Numbered from the stretch's first letter, positions 24,773 through 34,057 are shown. The stretch is 64,000 bases of DNA from an uncultured Desulfovibrio sp. (GCA_913060505.1 CAJXRQ010000003.1:62001-126000); one strand, 5' to 3'. The notes: generated by a model not told the origin, from the letters alone. Translations and numbers: made by a program.

Positions 24773-25766
24773 CGTGAATTACCTCCTCATACAACTCCCA
24801 GACCAAAGAGTCCTCGGATGTCGCGCGGTCAAGATTTTCATCCAGAAATTCCCGCAGGCCAATGCCTTCGTTGGTTCTGCGCCATGCCAACCGTTCCAGT
24901 CCCCGAATAAACTGGGAACCGTTCTGTTCCGCGGCCCCGTCCTGCTCAGGCGGCAGTTCCTGATCCGGGAACACCTCGGAAAAAGGAAAATGAGGCAGAT
25001 CCAACGGTTCAAGTTCCGCACAATCGGGTGTCCAGACATGGGCGCGGGGAACGCGCTCCAGTGAATGGCGGGAAAACGTCAGCCGGGAAATATTGCCCGG
25101 ATTGGCCCATGTTGTGCAACCCTTGCGCACGGTCTGCTGGGGTCTGTGAATATGGCCGTTAATAACCCAGTCGATGCCGGGCAACTCCTTGATGCCGTAA
25201 GCCTTGTCCAGAAATTCCGGGAACCGGATATTGTGGTGCGTCAGCCATAGTACGCTCTTCGGATCGTCCAAAGCCGGATTGTCGCCGGGACGTTCGAACG
25301 ACTTGGGAATGGGCGTTCCGTCCGGGCTGGCGCAAACAAGGGTCTTGACCGGACCGGACGCGGCATCCGTGCGCAACACGAATTGCGGTCCCGGTTCCTT
25401 CATGAGCCGGATCACGCCCGATGTTTCCAGCACGGCAAGGCTGACGTCTTCGGTAAAGCGGGATTGATGCTTATCATGGTTACCCACGACAGCCCACGGC
25501 ATGCGCTCTCCCGCATGGGAGCCGAACAGGCGCATCAGTTCCACAAGCATCCTGTTGGAGTTGTCACGGGGCCAGTGGAACATATCGCCCAGAAAAACCG
25601 GGACCATTTGCCGTTCCCGAGCCATATTCAAACCGGCCTCCACCTTGGCCAGAATCTGTTCGAAATATCCTTCCAGCCGTTGCCCCGGCGAAGTGTCCGC
25701 AAAATGCGGGTCCGCCATGAACAAAAGCCCGGCGCCGGCAATCTCCGGGAGAGTCCTCTTACTCAT
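24759..25766 (-). CDS. SbcD/Mre11-like metallophosphoesterase
   Basis: Predicted DNA nuclease of the calcineurin-like fold, about 335 residues. All five metal motifs are visible: D-x-H in MADPHFAD, GD in FLGDMFHW, GNHD in VVGNHDKHQ, a later His in LTHHNIRFP and GHIH in VINGHIHRP. The C-terminal part (after about 240) would be the capping and Rad50-binding region. It is encoded between the two halves of the Rad50-like ATPase, overlapping the upstream half by 8 bases. Start at 25766 is chosen because the sequence before it belongs to the upstream gene's end; AGGAGGGCGACGG precedes it. Confidence 0.85.
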   Translation of the reverse strand: MSKRTLPEIAGAGLLFMADPHFADTSPGQRLEGYFEQILAKVEAGLNMARERQMVPVFLGDMFHWPRDNSNRMLVELMRLFGSHAGERMPWAVVGNHDKHQSRFTEDVSLAVLETSGVIRLMKEPGPQFVLRTDAASGPVKTLVCASPDGTPIPKSFERPGDNPALDDPKSVLWLTHHNIRFPEFLDKAYGIKELPGIDWVINGHIHRPQQTVRKGCTTWANPGNISRLTFSRHSLERVPRAHVWTPDCAELEPLDLPHFPFSEVFPDQELPPEQDGAAEQNGSQFIRGLERLAWRRTNEGIGLREFLDENLDRATSEDSLVWELYEEVIHDESE

Positions 25767-26991
25767 GTCCGTCGCCCTCCTGCAAAAAATGCCCGGCATC
25801 CATGGGCTGTCCGCAGGTAGGGCACGCCCCTAGTCCCGCCAGCCGCCGGTCCAACTGCTGCCGGAACGTGTGCATGTCATGCTCCACCCGTTTCAGTTCG
25901 TCTTGCGCCTGCTGCCTGCGTTGCAACAAAACGCCCATTTCACGGATTACATTCTGCAACGGCGCAGGCGAATCCACGGCAGGAGGCTCGCAAAGACCTT
26001 CCAGCGCAGCATGCCGTTGCACGGCACGGTCCAGATTATCCGCAACCATCCGCAACCGATCCGCAAGTGCCCGAAGCGGGCCAGTTTCCTGCGTTTGCGG
26101 CGGCGCATCCAAAGAAGCCAAAGTCCCTGCCTGCGCTGTGGCGACCCGCAAGCGGCCCTGCAAAAATTCCTGCTGCTCCAGCACTCGGGAAAGAGGCGCA
26201 ACAGGAGCCAGTTCCGGCGGAGGCATCAGGCGAGCCAACGCCCGTGCGCTCTGTTCGGCCTGTTTCCGTCGGGATTCCAGCAGGTCTCGCTGTTGCAGCA
26301 GGGAAGAAAGAGACGGAATCGCTGCATCCAAAACCTGTTTACGTGTTTTCAACTCCCGGCAGGTTGTTGCCAGCAAAGTCAGATCCGGCAATGGAGAAAG
26401 CGTATCCAGCTCGTTTTTTATGTGTCCGAGCCGGGCCATACGCCCTGCTACTTCTCGCTTGGCCTCGGTAGTACGCCGCTTGAGTGCGTCCTGCATGGAA
26501 AGCAAATGAGCCCCTTCGGTGGACGAGGCCAGAAAATCCGCCACAAGGCTGTCCGACTTGTTCAGCAAAAAGACAGGCTCCCGCTGATTGCCGATATGCA
26601 CGTCCACGGCGTCGTTTTTGAACCGGTCCAGTTCCACCGGGTCCAGCCGCAACAGGTCGCGAACCTCGTCCGGCACCTTGCCCCGGCCCAGTTTCCAAAA
26701 GGCCTGCGGCTCGTCCTGACCGGGGCGGTGAATCTCATATCCGGGGCTGGCTTTTTTGCGAATCCAGACCACACGTACACCGTCATCCAGCTCCACCGTC
26801 ACACGCGCCTCTTTCGCGCCGTGACGAATGTAGTTGTAGGGCGAGGGATTGGTGACCACGCAACGCAAGCCCTCCACAACAGCGGACTTGCCCGTGTTGT
26901 TGGGACCGGTCAGGGCCGTGAGTCCGGGGCCGAGTTCCACCTCGGTATGCTCATGGGCCATGAAATTCTCAAGTATGATTTTCCTGATCAT
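25759..26991 (-). CDS. N-terminal ATPase lobe, coil and zinc hook of a split Rad50/SbcC-type protein
   Basis: A 410-residue protein that begins like SbcC/Rad50: MIRKIILENFMAHEHTEVEL and Walker A GPNNTGKS at 29-36, with an N-lobe to about residue 165. A long coiled coil follows (about 170-385), and the chain ends with CPTCGQP at 390-396, a CxxC zinc hook of the type that normally sits at the tip of the coil in the middle of Rad50. Walker B and the signature motif are absent here and found in the 23802-24443 gene. Hook-mediated dimerisation would therefore occur at this protein's C-terminus. The ATG overlaps the upstream gene's stop by four bases. Confidence 0.83.
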   Translation of the reverse strand: MIRKIILENFMAHEHTEVELGPGLTALTGPNNTGKSAVVEGLRCVVTNPSPYNYIRHGAKEARVTVELDDGVRVVWIRKKASPGYEIHRPGQDEPQAFWKLGRGKVPDEVRDLLRLDPVELDRFKNDAVDVHIGNQREPVFLLNKSDSLVADFLASSTEGAHLLSMQDALKRRTTEAKREVAGRMARLGHIKNELDTLSPLPDLTLLATTCRELKTRKQVLDAAIPSLSSLLQQRDLLESRRKQAEQSARALARLMPPPELAPVAPLSRVLEQQEFLQGRLRVATAQAGTLASLDAPPQTQETGPLRALADRLRMVADNLDRAVQRHAALEGLCEPPAVDSPAPLQNVIREMGVLLQRRQQAQDELKRVEHDMHTFRQQLDRRLAGLGACPTCGQPMDAGHFLQEGDGHE

Positions 26992-27992
26992 TCTTTCCGG
27001 CCGCGCTTGCTTGCGGCAGTGTTGTTGGGGTTCTGGGGATATCGCGGTCTGCCTGCGCTTTCGCGTTCATACGCCTCCAGTCCGTTGTCGCGCATGGCCT
27101 CATTGTTCGCTTGCCAACGCCCGGCCAATCCTTCAGGCATGCCATGATGATCGCAGGGGAATTCCCCACATTGGAAACAGAAATCCACGTCATGCTCCCG
27201 GGCGCAGGTGCCGACCGTGCAGGCAGTAAACAGGCATCCGCTCCCCCGGCAGCCCGTACATTGCCCGGAGGCGAAATGGTCCAGCAACTCGCGGAAGGCA
27301 GCATAGTGCCCCAATGCGGGATTTACAGCGGAAAACCGCTCTGCCCAAGGGCCGAAATGCGATCCCAGCCGCTCTCCCAGCTCCCGGCTCAAGCGGGCGA
27401 TGTCTCCATGGGCAAACGCCATGCACTTGTCGCATCGCAGGCCGCACGGAGCAATGGCACCGGCTATCTGTGCGCGCCCGGAAACCGGGTGCAGTTCATG
27501 CCCTTCCCGCCGCAGCAGATCGACGGCAGTATCCGTGGCAAAATGAACAACATCCCGACATTGCTTGCCTTTTTCCTCGTCTACAAACTGCTTGCGACCC
27601 GCCGGGGAGGAAAAATCACATCCGGTGAGCCCCCGGCATGTGAGCGATGGCCAACGGCTATTGAACAGCTCCAGAAATTCCTGCACCAGCGCATAGGGAT
27701 ATTCCATGTCCGAATCCGGTGCCGCGCTGCAACTTGCAGCCTTTCTGCCAACGTACAGCCCCAGCCCCATAATGGCGCCAGTCACGGCCCCGCAAAGATC
27801 ATTGGAACGGCTTACACCACTACACAACCCCGAAGCCAGAGCTTGCACGCGCAGCGGGTCCATGCCATGCACGGAACGATCCCCGGCTTCCGCCAGAGCA
27901 CGGACAACACTTTCCGCACAGTACCATCCGCCGTTAAACAGGTCACGGGCCCGCTTGCCCGCCGAATTTTCATTCCCGATTCCGCTCATCAA
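26988..27992 (-). CDS. C_GCAxxG_C_C-type and DUF3795 fusion, Cys-rich protein
   Basis: A 334-residue protein with two Cys-rich halves. The first (1-165) has YCAESVV, LCSGVSRSNDLCGAVTGAIMGLG and later single Cys residues, as in the C_GCAxxG_C_C family of probable redox proteins. The second (about 175-310) has CGLRCDKCMAF, CTGCRGSGC, and CFQCGEFPC, the DUF3795 pattern. Both families are common in anaerobes but have no defined reaction; Fe-S or zinc binding is likely. It sits between a tRNA-type methyltransferase and the split Rad50 genes with four-base overlaps on both sides. A stand-alone DUF3795 gene lies at 55792. Confidence 0.68.
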   Translation of the reverse strand: MMSGIGNENSAGKRARDLFNGGWYCAESVVRALAEAGDRSVHGMDPLRVQALASGLCSGVSRSNDLCGAVTGAIMGLGLYVGRKAASCSAAPDSDMEYPYALVQEFLELFNSRWPSLTCRGLTGCDFSSPAGRKQFVDEEKGKQCRDVVHFATDTAVDLLRREGHELHPVSGRAQIAGAIAPCGLRCDKCMAFAHGDIARLSRELGERLGSHFGPWAERFSAVNPALGHYAAFRELLDHFASGQCTGCRGSGCLFTACTVGTCAREHDVDFCFQCGEFPCDHHGMPEGLAGRWQANNEAMRDNGLEAYERESAGRPRYPQNPNNTAASKRGRKE

Positions 27993-28753
27993 TTTCCCCC
28001 GGCATTACACTGCAAAAACGGACAGAACTCCAAGACAGCCCCGGTCATGGCTGTTTCCGGCCCATGCCCCTCATACACCACGAGCGGAGCCTCGGCCACA
28101 AAGCCCGGACGGGCATTGTGCACTCCTTCCAACAATACCATACGGGCCGGTTCATCCACCCGGCTGTGCACCAACCGCATGCGCTTTGGTTCCAGTCTTG
28201 CGGTCCGCATATCCTGCAAAATATCCGGCAACCGTTCGGCAAGATGCACCACGAAAAAACGTCCCTTGCTGCGTAGCAAGCGCGCTGCACAAACACAAAA
28301 ATCCGAAAACGAGGCCCGTTGTTCAAAGCGGGCGTCACCCCGATGCTCCCCCTTGCTGACGCGCCCTGATGCAGGGTCGCGATACGGCGGATTGGCGACA
28401 ACGAAATCCAATGCTTGCGCCAATTTACTGTTTTGCTGGCCAAAACGGCTCACGTCTTCCTCATGCACGGTGAACCGGTTCTCAAAGCCCAAAAGTCTGG
28501 CGTTCTCTCGTGCGCACCGGGCCGCGTCCGGATTCAACTCCACCCCGTCCACCTGCCAATCGGCAGTATCGTGTTCTCCGCGCAAAAGCAGACCCAGCCC
28601 AACAACACCGCAACCAGTGCCCAAATCCGCGCCCACAGCCCGTTTCGGGATACGACAAAAACAGGACAGCAACAGGGAATCCATGGAAAAACGATAGCCG
28701 CCTTCGGGCTGTTCCAGTCCACGCGGGAAAAGTTGGCGGGCAGAATCGCTCAT
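27989..28753 (-). CDS. TrmN6-like N6-adenine methyltransferase
   Basis: SAM-dependent methyltransferase of 254 residues, similar in layout to the enzyme that methylates A37 of tRNA-Val. The SAM site is ADLGTGCGVVGLGLLLR, the acidic VDGVELNPDAA follows, and the catalytic NPPY motif is VVANPPYRDP followed by KGEHRG. ATG overlaps murJ's end by four bases. The RNA target is inferred from family resemblance; other small-domain methyltransferases act on rRNA or proteins. Confidence 0.8.
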   Translation of the reverse strand: MSDSARQLFPRGLEQPEGGYRFSMDSLLLSCFCRIPKRAVGADLGTGCGVVGLGLLLRGEHDTADWQVDGVELNPDAARCARENARLLGFENRFTVHEEDVSRFGQQNSKLAQALDFVVANPPYRDPASGRVSKGEHRGDARFEQRASFSDFCVCAARLLRSKGRFFVVHLAERLPDILQDMRTARLEPKRMRLVHSRVDEPARMVLLEGVHNARPGFVAEAPLVVYEGHGPETAMTGAVLEFCPFLQCNAGGN

Positions 28754-30291
28754 GCACGGCCTCTTTTACGGGCGAGGCGAGAACGAACCATGTCCAGTAG
28801 CATGCGAGCCTCGGTCATGTTCAAGAACACGGCACCGGCAAAATATACCACGACCCAAACCGGAATCAGGGCCAGCCACCACCAGCTCCATGGTGCGGAA
28901 AACCATGCCCCCGCACCGATCAGGCAGGAAAGGAACAGGCTACGCGCAACCCCGCCGCCTTCCAGAGGGCAATGTCCAAGGCGTCCCCACAGTTTCCAGA
29001 ACAGCAAGATGAAATTCACCAGCGAAGACACGCTTACGGCCACGGCAAGCCCCACATGGGCCAAAAAGGTCATCAGCCATGCACCCAGACCGATGTTCAC
29101 CACCAGACAGGCCACGGCGATACGCACCGGAGTTTTGGTATCCTCAAGGGCATAAAATCCGGCCACCAAGGGACGGGAAAGAGCGATAAAGGGCAGGCCC
29201 ACGCTGTACGCAGCCAAGGCCTGTGCTGTGGCTGTCACAGCCTGAGAAGAAAACGCGCCCCGTTCAAACAGAAGGCTGATCAGCGGTACGGACAGGGCGA
29301 GCAGCCCGGCCGCAGCAGGCAATGCAATGAACAGGGTCAGTCCCATGGCCGAACGCAAGGCCCCGCCAAAACCTTCCATGTCCTTTTTGGCGGCAAGAGA
29401 GGAAAGGCTGGGCAGGGCCGCGGTGCTCACGGCAATGCCGAACACCCCCAAGGGGAACTGCACCAGACGGTCCGCATAGTAAAGATAGGAAACACTGCCC
29501 ACGGGGAGATAGGATGCCAGCAAAGTGCCGAGCAGAATATTGAGCTGGTACACGGCGGCCCCGAACACAGTGGGCAGCATCAACAGCCCCATCCGGCGAA
29601 CGCCCGGATCGCTCCATGACCATTTGCCGCGCCATGAAAATCCCGTACGCCGCAAAAACGGCAATTGCAGGGCAAACTGGAACGCTCCGCCCACAAGAAC
29701 GCCAAAGGCCATGGCATACGCCACGTTCCATCCGGCCCAGTATCCGGTCAGGGCGGCGGCGATCAAAGCCACATTCAACACGGAAGGCGCCAGTGCAGGC
29801 GCAAGGAAATGCCCCTGCGCATTGAGCATGCCCATGCACAAGGCCACCGAGCAGATGAAAATCACATAGGGAAAACAGATGCGCACCAGGTCGACGGTCA
29901 CTGCGAACTGTTCGGGATTACTGGTGAACCCCGGCGCAATGGCTGTGGTCAATGGTCCGGCAGCAAGTTCGGCCAACAGGGTGATGCCCGTCAGGATGAC
30001 CGCCAGCCAGATCATGGCCGAACGGGCCATGGCCTGAGCCGCGGCTTCGCCCTGTTCCTCGCGAACCCGTGCGTACACGGGGATAAAGGCCATGGTCAGG
30101 GAACCTTCCCCGAACAGGCGGCGCAGCAGGTTGGGAATCCGAAAGGCCACAAAAAAAGCGTCCGCCAGCAACCCGGCGCCCAAGGCGAAGGCCACGATGA
30201 GATCTCTAACAAACCCCAACACGCGCGAAACCAGTGTTGCTCCGGCGACCACGCCTGCGTTACGCGCTATTTTCCGCCCATGTCCGCTCAT
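28750..30291 (-). CDS. murJ: Lipid II flippase MurJ (MviN family)
   Basis: Inner-membrane protein that flips lipid II for peptidoglycan synthesis, about 513 residues with 14 predicted helices. The N-terminal GATLVSRVLGFVRDLIVAFALGAG and the RIPNLLRRLFGEGSL motif are diagnostic, and ALEDTKTPVRIA is the conserved loop after helix 11. In-frame starts exist at 30333, 30315 and 30291; the last has AGGA at six bases and begins closest to the family start. First gene of a seven-gene operon whose members overlap. Confidence 0.93.
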   Translation of the reverse strand: MSGHGRKIARNAGVVAGATLVSRVLGFVRDLIVAFALGAGLLADAFFVAFRIPNLLRRLFGEGSLTMAFIPVYARVREEQGEAAAQAMARSAMIWLAVILTGITLLAELAAGPLTTAIAPGFTSNPEQFAVTVDLVRICFPYVIFICSVALCMGMLNAQGHFLAPALAPSVLNVALIAAALTGYWAGWNVAYAMAFGVLVGGAFQFALQLPFLRRTGFSWRGKWSWSDPGVRRMGLLMLPTVFGAAVYQLNILLGTLLASYLPVGSVSYLYYADRLVQFPLGVFGIAVSTAALPSLSSLAAKKDMEGFGGALRSAMGLTLFIALPAAAGLLALSVPLISLLFERGAFSSQAVTATAQALAAYSVGLPFIALSRPLVAGFYALEDTKTPVRIAVACLVVNIGLGAWLMTFLAHVGLAVAVSVSSLVNFILLFWKLWGRLGHCPLEGGGVARSLFLSCLIGAGAWFSAPWSWWWLALIPVWVVVYFAGAVFLNMTEARMLLDMVRSRLARKRGRA

Positions 30292-30699
30292 TGCTTTTCC
30301 TGTTTTTCCCGACATGCGTCCACTTGTTACCAACCGGTCGTTTTCTTGCCAGCCTTATTTTTCTATAAAAAACCTAGCAATTCTCTAGAAATCAATATTT
30401 TATTATATAAACCAAAGTATTTTGAAAACACTCTTCTTTCAATAAACCGTGCGCTTTTTTGCAAAAAGCACTCGTTGAAGGGTCCACTCCCGAAAAAAAT
30501 TTCCTCTGTTATTTCAATGATGAAAAATTTCAGACACAAGGTTGTCCTGAGCTGTTTTTCCACTATGCAGGCTGGCCCCTGCTCACACGTTCCTGCCCGG
30601 CCAAACCTGACAAAACACCTCGCAAGCCCACGCGCCAAAGGTTGAACCACAAGCATCCTGTTGGAGTCGCTGTAGTTTCAGGCTCGACTTTCCGAAGGC
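30292..30699. other. Intergenic region upstream of murJ operon
   Basis: About 400 bases, strikingly AT-rich at 30350-30480, with no credible gene. On the minus strand TATAAT (complement of 30402-30407) could be the -10 of the murJ operon promoter; no good -35 is seen. The end of mutM has no clear terminator. Confidence 0.35.
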
Positions 30700-31560
30700 C
30701 TAATGCTGGCAACACGGGCAGAACGTAGAGGTACGCCCGGCCACGGTTTTGGCGATCAATTCACGATTGCACCGCGGGCAAAGCTGCCCTTTTTTACCAT
30801 ATACGTTGAAACTGTTCTGGAACGCTCCGGCATCACCGTCCGCATTCACATAATCCCGTATGGAACTGCCGTTCTCCGCAATGGCTTGCAGCAATACCTC
30901 CTGCAAATGCCGGAACAGGGCTTCCAGCTTTTCCAAAGGAATATCGCAAGCCTTGGTGTCGGGTCGTATTCCGGCTCGAAAAAGGGATTCATCCGCATAG
31001 ATATTGCCTACACCGGCCACGACGGTCTGGTCCAGCAGCAACGCCTTGATGCGTGCGGCCCGCCCGACAACGGATTCGGCCAACAGCCGGGCATCGGTGT
31101 CCAGCGGTTCCGGGCCGAGCGAACTCCAGAACTTCCAATGCTCAAGTTCACCGGGTAAAAACAGACGCACGTAGCCAAACTTGCGGACATCGGCAAAGGT
31201 CAGCACCGAGCCGTCCTGCATGAGAAAACGCACCCGGTCGTGCGTCAGAACATCCCGAGTCGCCTCATGCACGACACGCCCTGTCATTTTGAGGTGAAAG
31301 GCCAACGTCAGGCAGGAATTGTCCCGATCCGGTGCAACCAAATCCAGAAGCAGCAACTTGGCCCTCCGGTGCGCGCAAGCCACGGAGCACCCCGGCACAA
31401 GGCGTTGCAGGCGTTCAGCCTGTCCCTTGACTTCGCATCCCGAAGCATCGGCGTCACGAACGCTGCCCGGCCACAACACGCGCACGCCTTTAATGGTGCG
31501 GCCATGAAGCGATCCATGCAGGCCTCGGGCTATGGTCTCCACTTCCGGCAATTCCGGCAT
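30700..31560 (-). CDS. mutM: Formamidopyrimidine-DNA glycosylase
   Basis: Base-excision repair enzyme removing 8-oxoguanine and formamidopyrimidines, with AP-lyase activity. 286 residues. After Met removal the chain begins PELPEVE with the catalytic Pro and Glu. The H2TH region includes GVGNIYADESLFRAGI and the C-terminal zinc finger is LCPRCN...FCPCCQH with four Cys. The ATG at 31560 has AAGGAG seven bases upstream; the frame is open 11 codons further but that would block the catalytic Pro. Monocistronic by layout. Confidence 0.97.
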   Translation of the reverse strand: MPELPEVETIARGLHGSLHGRTIKGVRVLWPGSVRDADASGCEVKGQAERLQRLVPGCSVACAHRRAKLLLLDLVAPDRDNSCLTLAFHLKMTGRVVHEATRDVLTHDRVRFLMQDGSVLTFADVRKFGYVRLFLPGELEHWKFWSSLGPEPLDTDARLLAESVVGRAARIKALLLDQTVVAGVGNIYADESLFRAGIRPDTKACDIPLEKLEALFRHLQEVLLQAIAENGSSIRDYVNADGDAGAFQNSFNVYGKKGQLCPRCNRELIAKTVAGRTSTFCPCCQH

Positions 31561-31651
31561 CAGGTCTCCTTGCAGTTTCCGCAATAACCGCAACCATCTT
31601 CAACAAACGCGGTTTTGCGTATACTTCCCTTCAAATAGGAGGTTTTCGGAT

Positions 31652-31685
31652 AAAAGAAAAGCGGGCCGAGTCTTTCCCGGCCCGC
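31652..31685 (-). terminator. Terminator of the aminotransferase gene
   Basis: Stem GCGGGCCG/CGGCCCGC (31661-31685) followed on the minus strand by TTTTCTTTT. Confidence 0.88.
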
Positions 31686-31707
31686 CCTGTTGTCATGAAA
31701 GGTTCGG

Positions 31708-32880
31708 CTATTTGCCGGTAAGAACGCGACCGACGCGGGTCAGGGCGTCCCTGAGCGTTTCATCGTCCAACGCATAGGAGAAACGGATGCAGCGGTCATC
31801 GCCGAACGCCGAGCCCGGCACCAGCGCAACACCAGCCTCTTCGAGAATCCTGGTGCACATGGCGGCCGAATTCGGCGCATCCTCGGTGTAAAAGGAATCC
31901 AACACCGGGAACAGGTAGAACGCCCCATCCGGCTTGGGACAGACAGCGCCCCATCCGGTGATGATTTCATACGCCATGTCACGGCGGCGCACGAAAGATT
32001 CCTTCATGGTTTCCACCACGTCCCACGGCCCATTCAGAGCCACGGTGGCAGCCTTTTGGGAAAATGCGGAAATATTGGATGTGGATTGGCCCTGCACCTT
32101 GGTCATGGCCTTGACGAGATCCACATGGCCCACGGCCCAGCCAACGCGCCAGCCCGTCATGCAGAACGACTTGGACAAAGCGCCTACCAAAGCGCAGTGT
32201 TCCGGGTGGGCGGCACGGAACCCAGCCATCGATGCCGGGGTTGCCGGGGCATACACCAACCGGTCGTACACTTCGTCAGAAATGATGAATACATCGTTTT
32301 TCAGGGCCCAGTCCGCGATCCCGTTCAACTGGTCCTGCGTATAGCAGCAGCCTGTGGGGTTGGACGGCGAATTGAGTATAAGCACCCGGGTACGGCTGGT
32401 ACGCTTTGCCTCCAGATCTGCCACGGAGAGCAGAAAGCCGTTGTCCGCAGTAGTGGGCACGATCACGGAAACGCCTTCGGCAAGTTGCACCATGGCCGGA
32501 TAGCTGACCCAGTACGGACCCGGGATCAACACTTCGTCACCCGGATTCAGCAATGCCATGAGCAGGTTGTAGAGTACCTGTTTGCCGCCGTTGCAGACAA
32601 TCGCCTCTTCCGCTCTGGCAGGAGCATCGTAAAAACGGCCGTAATATCCGGCAACGGCCTCACGCAATTCAGGTATGCCCGGCACTGCTGTGTATCGGGT
32701 AAAACCCTCGTCCAAAGCGGCTTTGGCAGCCTCCACCACGTGTGCAGGCGTGTCGAAGTCGGGTTGTCCCACAGCAAGGCTTATGATTTCGCGGCCCTGC
32801 GCACGCAGTTCCTGTGCCTTGGTGTTCACGGCCAACGTGGCCGACGGCTTGATCCGTTCCAGTCTATCGGAAATTCGCAT
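31708..32880 (-). CDS. Class I pyridoxal-phosphate aminotransferase (aspartate type)
   Basis: Transfers amino groups between amino acids and 2-oxo acids; 390 residues, fold type I. Key sites: NGGKQVLYN, the PLP-contacting NSPSNPTG, SDEVYDRLVY with the cofactor Asp and Tyr, the Schiff-base Lys in GALSKSFCMTGWRVGWAVG, and the substrate Arg in RFSYAL near the C-terminus. The sequence IKPSATLAVNTKAQELRAQG at the start is that of aspartate aminotransferase subgroup Ib. Exact amino-acid preference (aspartate, aromatic or alanine) cannot be fixed. Confidence 0.93.
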   Translation of the reverse strand: MRISDRLERIKPSATLAVNTKAQELRAQGREIISLAVGQPDFDTPAHVVEAAKAALDEGFTRYTAVPGIPELREAVAGYYGRFYDAPARAEEAIVCNGGKQVLYNLLMALLNPGDEVLIPGPYWVSYPAMVQLAEGVSVIVPTTADNGFLLSVADLEAKRTSRTRVLILNSPSNPTGCCYTQDQLNGIADWALKNDVFIISDEVYDRLVYAPATPASMAGFRAAHPEHCALVGALSKSFCMTGWRVGWAVGHVDLVKAMTKVQGQSTSNISAFSQKAATVALNGPWDVVETMKESFVRRRDMAYEIITGWGAVCPKPDGAFYLFPVLDSFYTEDAPNSAAMCTRILEEAGVALVPGSAFGDDRCIRFSYALDDETLRDALTRVGRVLTGK

Positions 32881-33061
32881 GGTTGTGGTTCCTTTGTGGA
32901 GTTGACGATCCGGTCCTTTCCCAAGGCCTATAGAGGAATTTTATTTCAAGGTAAATCCGTGAATACCATGCCCCGGCTTTTTTCCTTGACCCGTCTACAG
33001 CTTCACAGTGCATATCCCTCTCTTTCATGTCCCATAAAACAACAAACAAGGAGAAAGAATC

Positions 33062-33523
33062 ATGGAACGTTTTGAAGCCAAACGGCGCACGCTGCGGGCT
33101 GATATGACAGTCAATGCGAAACCGGAACACATCTTCCCGCTCTTGTGCCCGGTGCGCGAGTATGAATGGATCGGGGATTGGGAATGTACGATGGTTTGGT
33201 CCGAGTCCGGATTCGCTGAAGACAACTGCATTTTTCAAACGGACTTTCCGGAACAAGGAGGACGGGAAACGTGGGTTATCTGCCGCCATGATCCGAATAG
33301 CTGTATCGAATTTGTGCGCAGCAATGAAAATCGTGTGATTCGATACAGCATTTCCCTGCGGCCGCAGGGAGCTTGCACGGTTTTGACGTGGCAACAGACA
33401 CATACCGGGCTGACGCCGCTCGGAAACGGTCTTGTTGAGGATCTGAATGAACACGAGTATGCAGAAAGAATGGCGGCCAACGAGGCCCTGCTCGACAGTT
33501 TTCTGCAAAAGACGAAACCGTAA
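33062..33523 (+). CDS. SRPBCC-fold protein
   Basis: A 153-residue cytoplasmic protein with the START/SRPBCC hydrophobic-pocket pattern: an opening beta strand, a helix HIFPLLCPVREYEWIG, a segment CIFQTDFPEQGGRETWVIC and a long C-terminal helix. Such proteins bind small hydrophobic ligands. The preceding AAGGAG (33050-33056) supports the ATG. It is followed 12 bases later by a MerR regulator, so the pair may form a small ligand-responsive operon. Confidence 0.72.
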   Translation: MERFEAKRRTLRADMTVNAKPEHIFPLLCPVREYEWIGDWECTMVWSESGFAEDNCIFQTDFPEQGGRETWVICRHDPNSCIEFVRSNENRVIRYSISLRPQGACTVLTWQQTHTGLTPLGNGLVEDLNEHEYAERMAANEALLDSFLQKTKP

Positions 33524-33535
33524 GCGAGACACCCC

Positions 33536-34057
33536 ATGTTGACCATAGGACGGTTGGCCAGACAGTTCGGCCTATCCCGCAGTACCCTGCTCTATTACGA
33601 TTCCATCGGCCTGCTCTCCCCATCAGGACGCAGCAAGGGCGATTATCGCCTCTATGGAGAAGAGGACGTCAAACGTCTGGCTCGTATCTGTGCCTATCGG
33701 GAAGCTGGGATTTCGCTCAAGGACATCATCCGGCTGCTGGACGCTCCGCGTGAATCGGAGCTTGCAGAAGTGCTGGAACAACGGCTGGAAGAACTGGCCG
33801 GGGCCATGGATACGCTGCGGAACCAGCAGCGCATCGTGGCAGGGTTGTTGGGTCGGGCAGAATTGCCCGGCCCTGAAAGCCCCATGGACAAAAAAATATG
33901 GACCGACCTGCTTGCGGCCGCAGGATTTTCTGAACAGGACATGCGTTCATGGCACATCGATTTTGAACGTACCAATCCCCAAAAGCACAAACAATTTCTC
34001 GATTTTTTGAATATCCCCGAAAAGGAGCAAAAAATCATTCGGACATGGGGAAATTGA
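33536..34057 (+). CDS. MerR-family transcriptional regulator
   Basis: A 173-residue regulator with the MerR winged helix at 1-70 (MLTIGRLARQFGLSRSTLLYYDSIGLLSPSGR split around residue 20, then YRLYGEEDVKRLARI) and a coiled dimer helix (about 80-115). The C-terminal part after 120 has no Cys pair, so it is not a metal sensor of the MerR/CueR kind; it may bind an organic effector. Co-transcribed with the SRPBCC gene. Confidence 0.9.
   Translation: MLTIGRLARQFGLSRSTLLYYDSIGLLSPSGRSKGDYRLYGEEDVKRLARICAYREAGISLKDIIRLLDAPRESELAEVLEQRLEELAGAMDTLRNQQRIVAGLLGRAELPGPESPMDKKIWTDLLAAAGFSEQDMRSWHIDFERTNPQKHKQFLDFLNIPEKEQKIIRTWGN

Noticed and set aside
27111-28697. Plus-strand frame of 528 codons opposite the Cys-rich fusion and methyltransferase genes
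   Set aside because: Spans two real minus-strand genes and lacks domain character.
30459-30728. Plus-strand 89-codon frame before mutM
   Set aside because: No ribosome site, low protein character and it runs into the mutM zinc-finger codons on the other strand.
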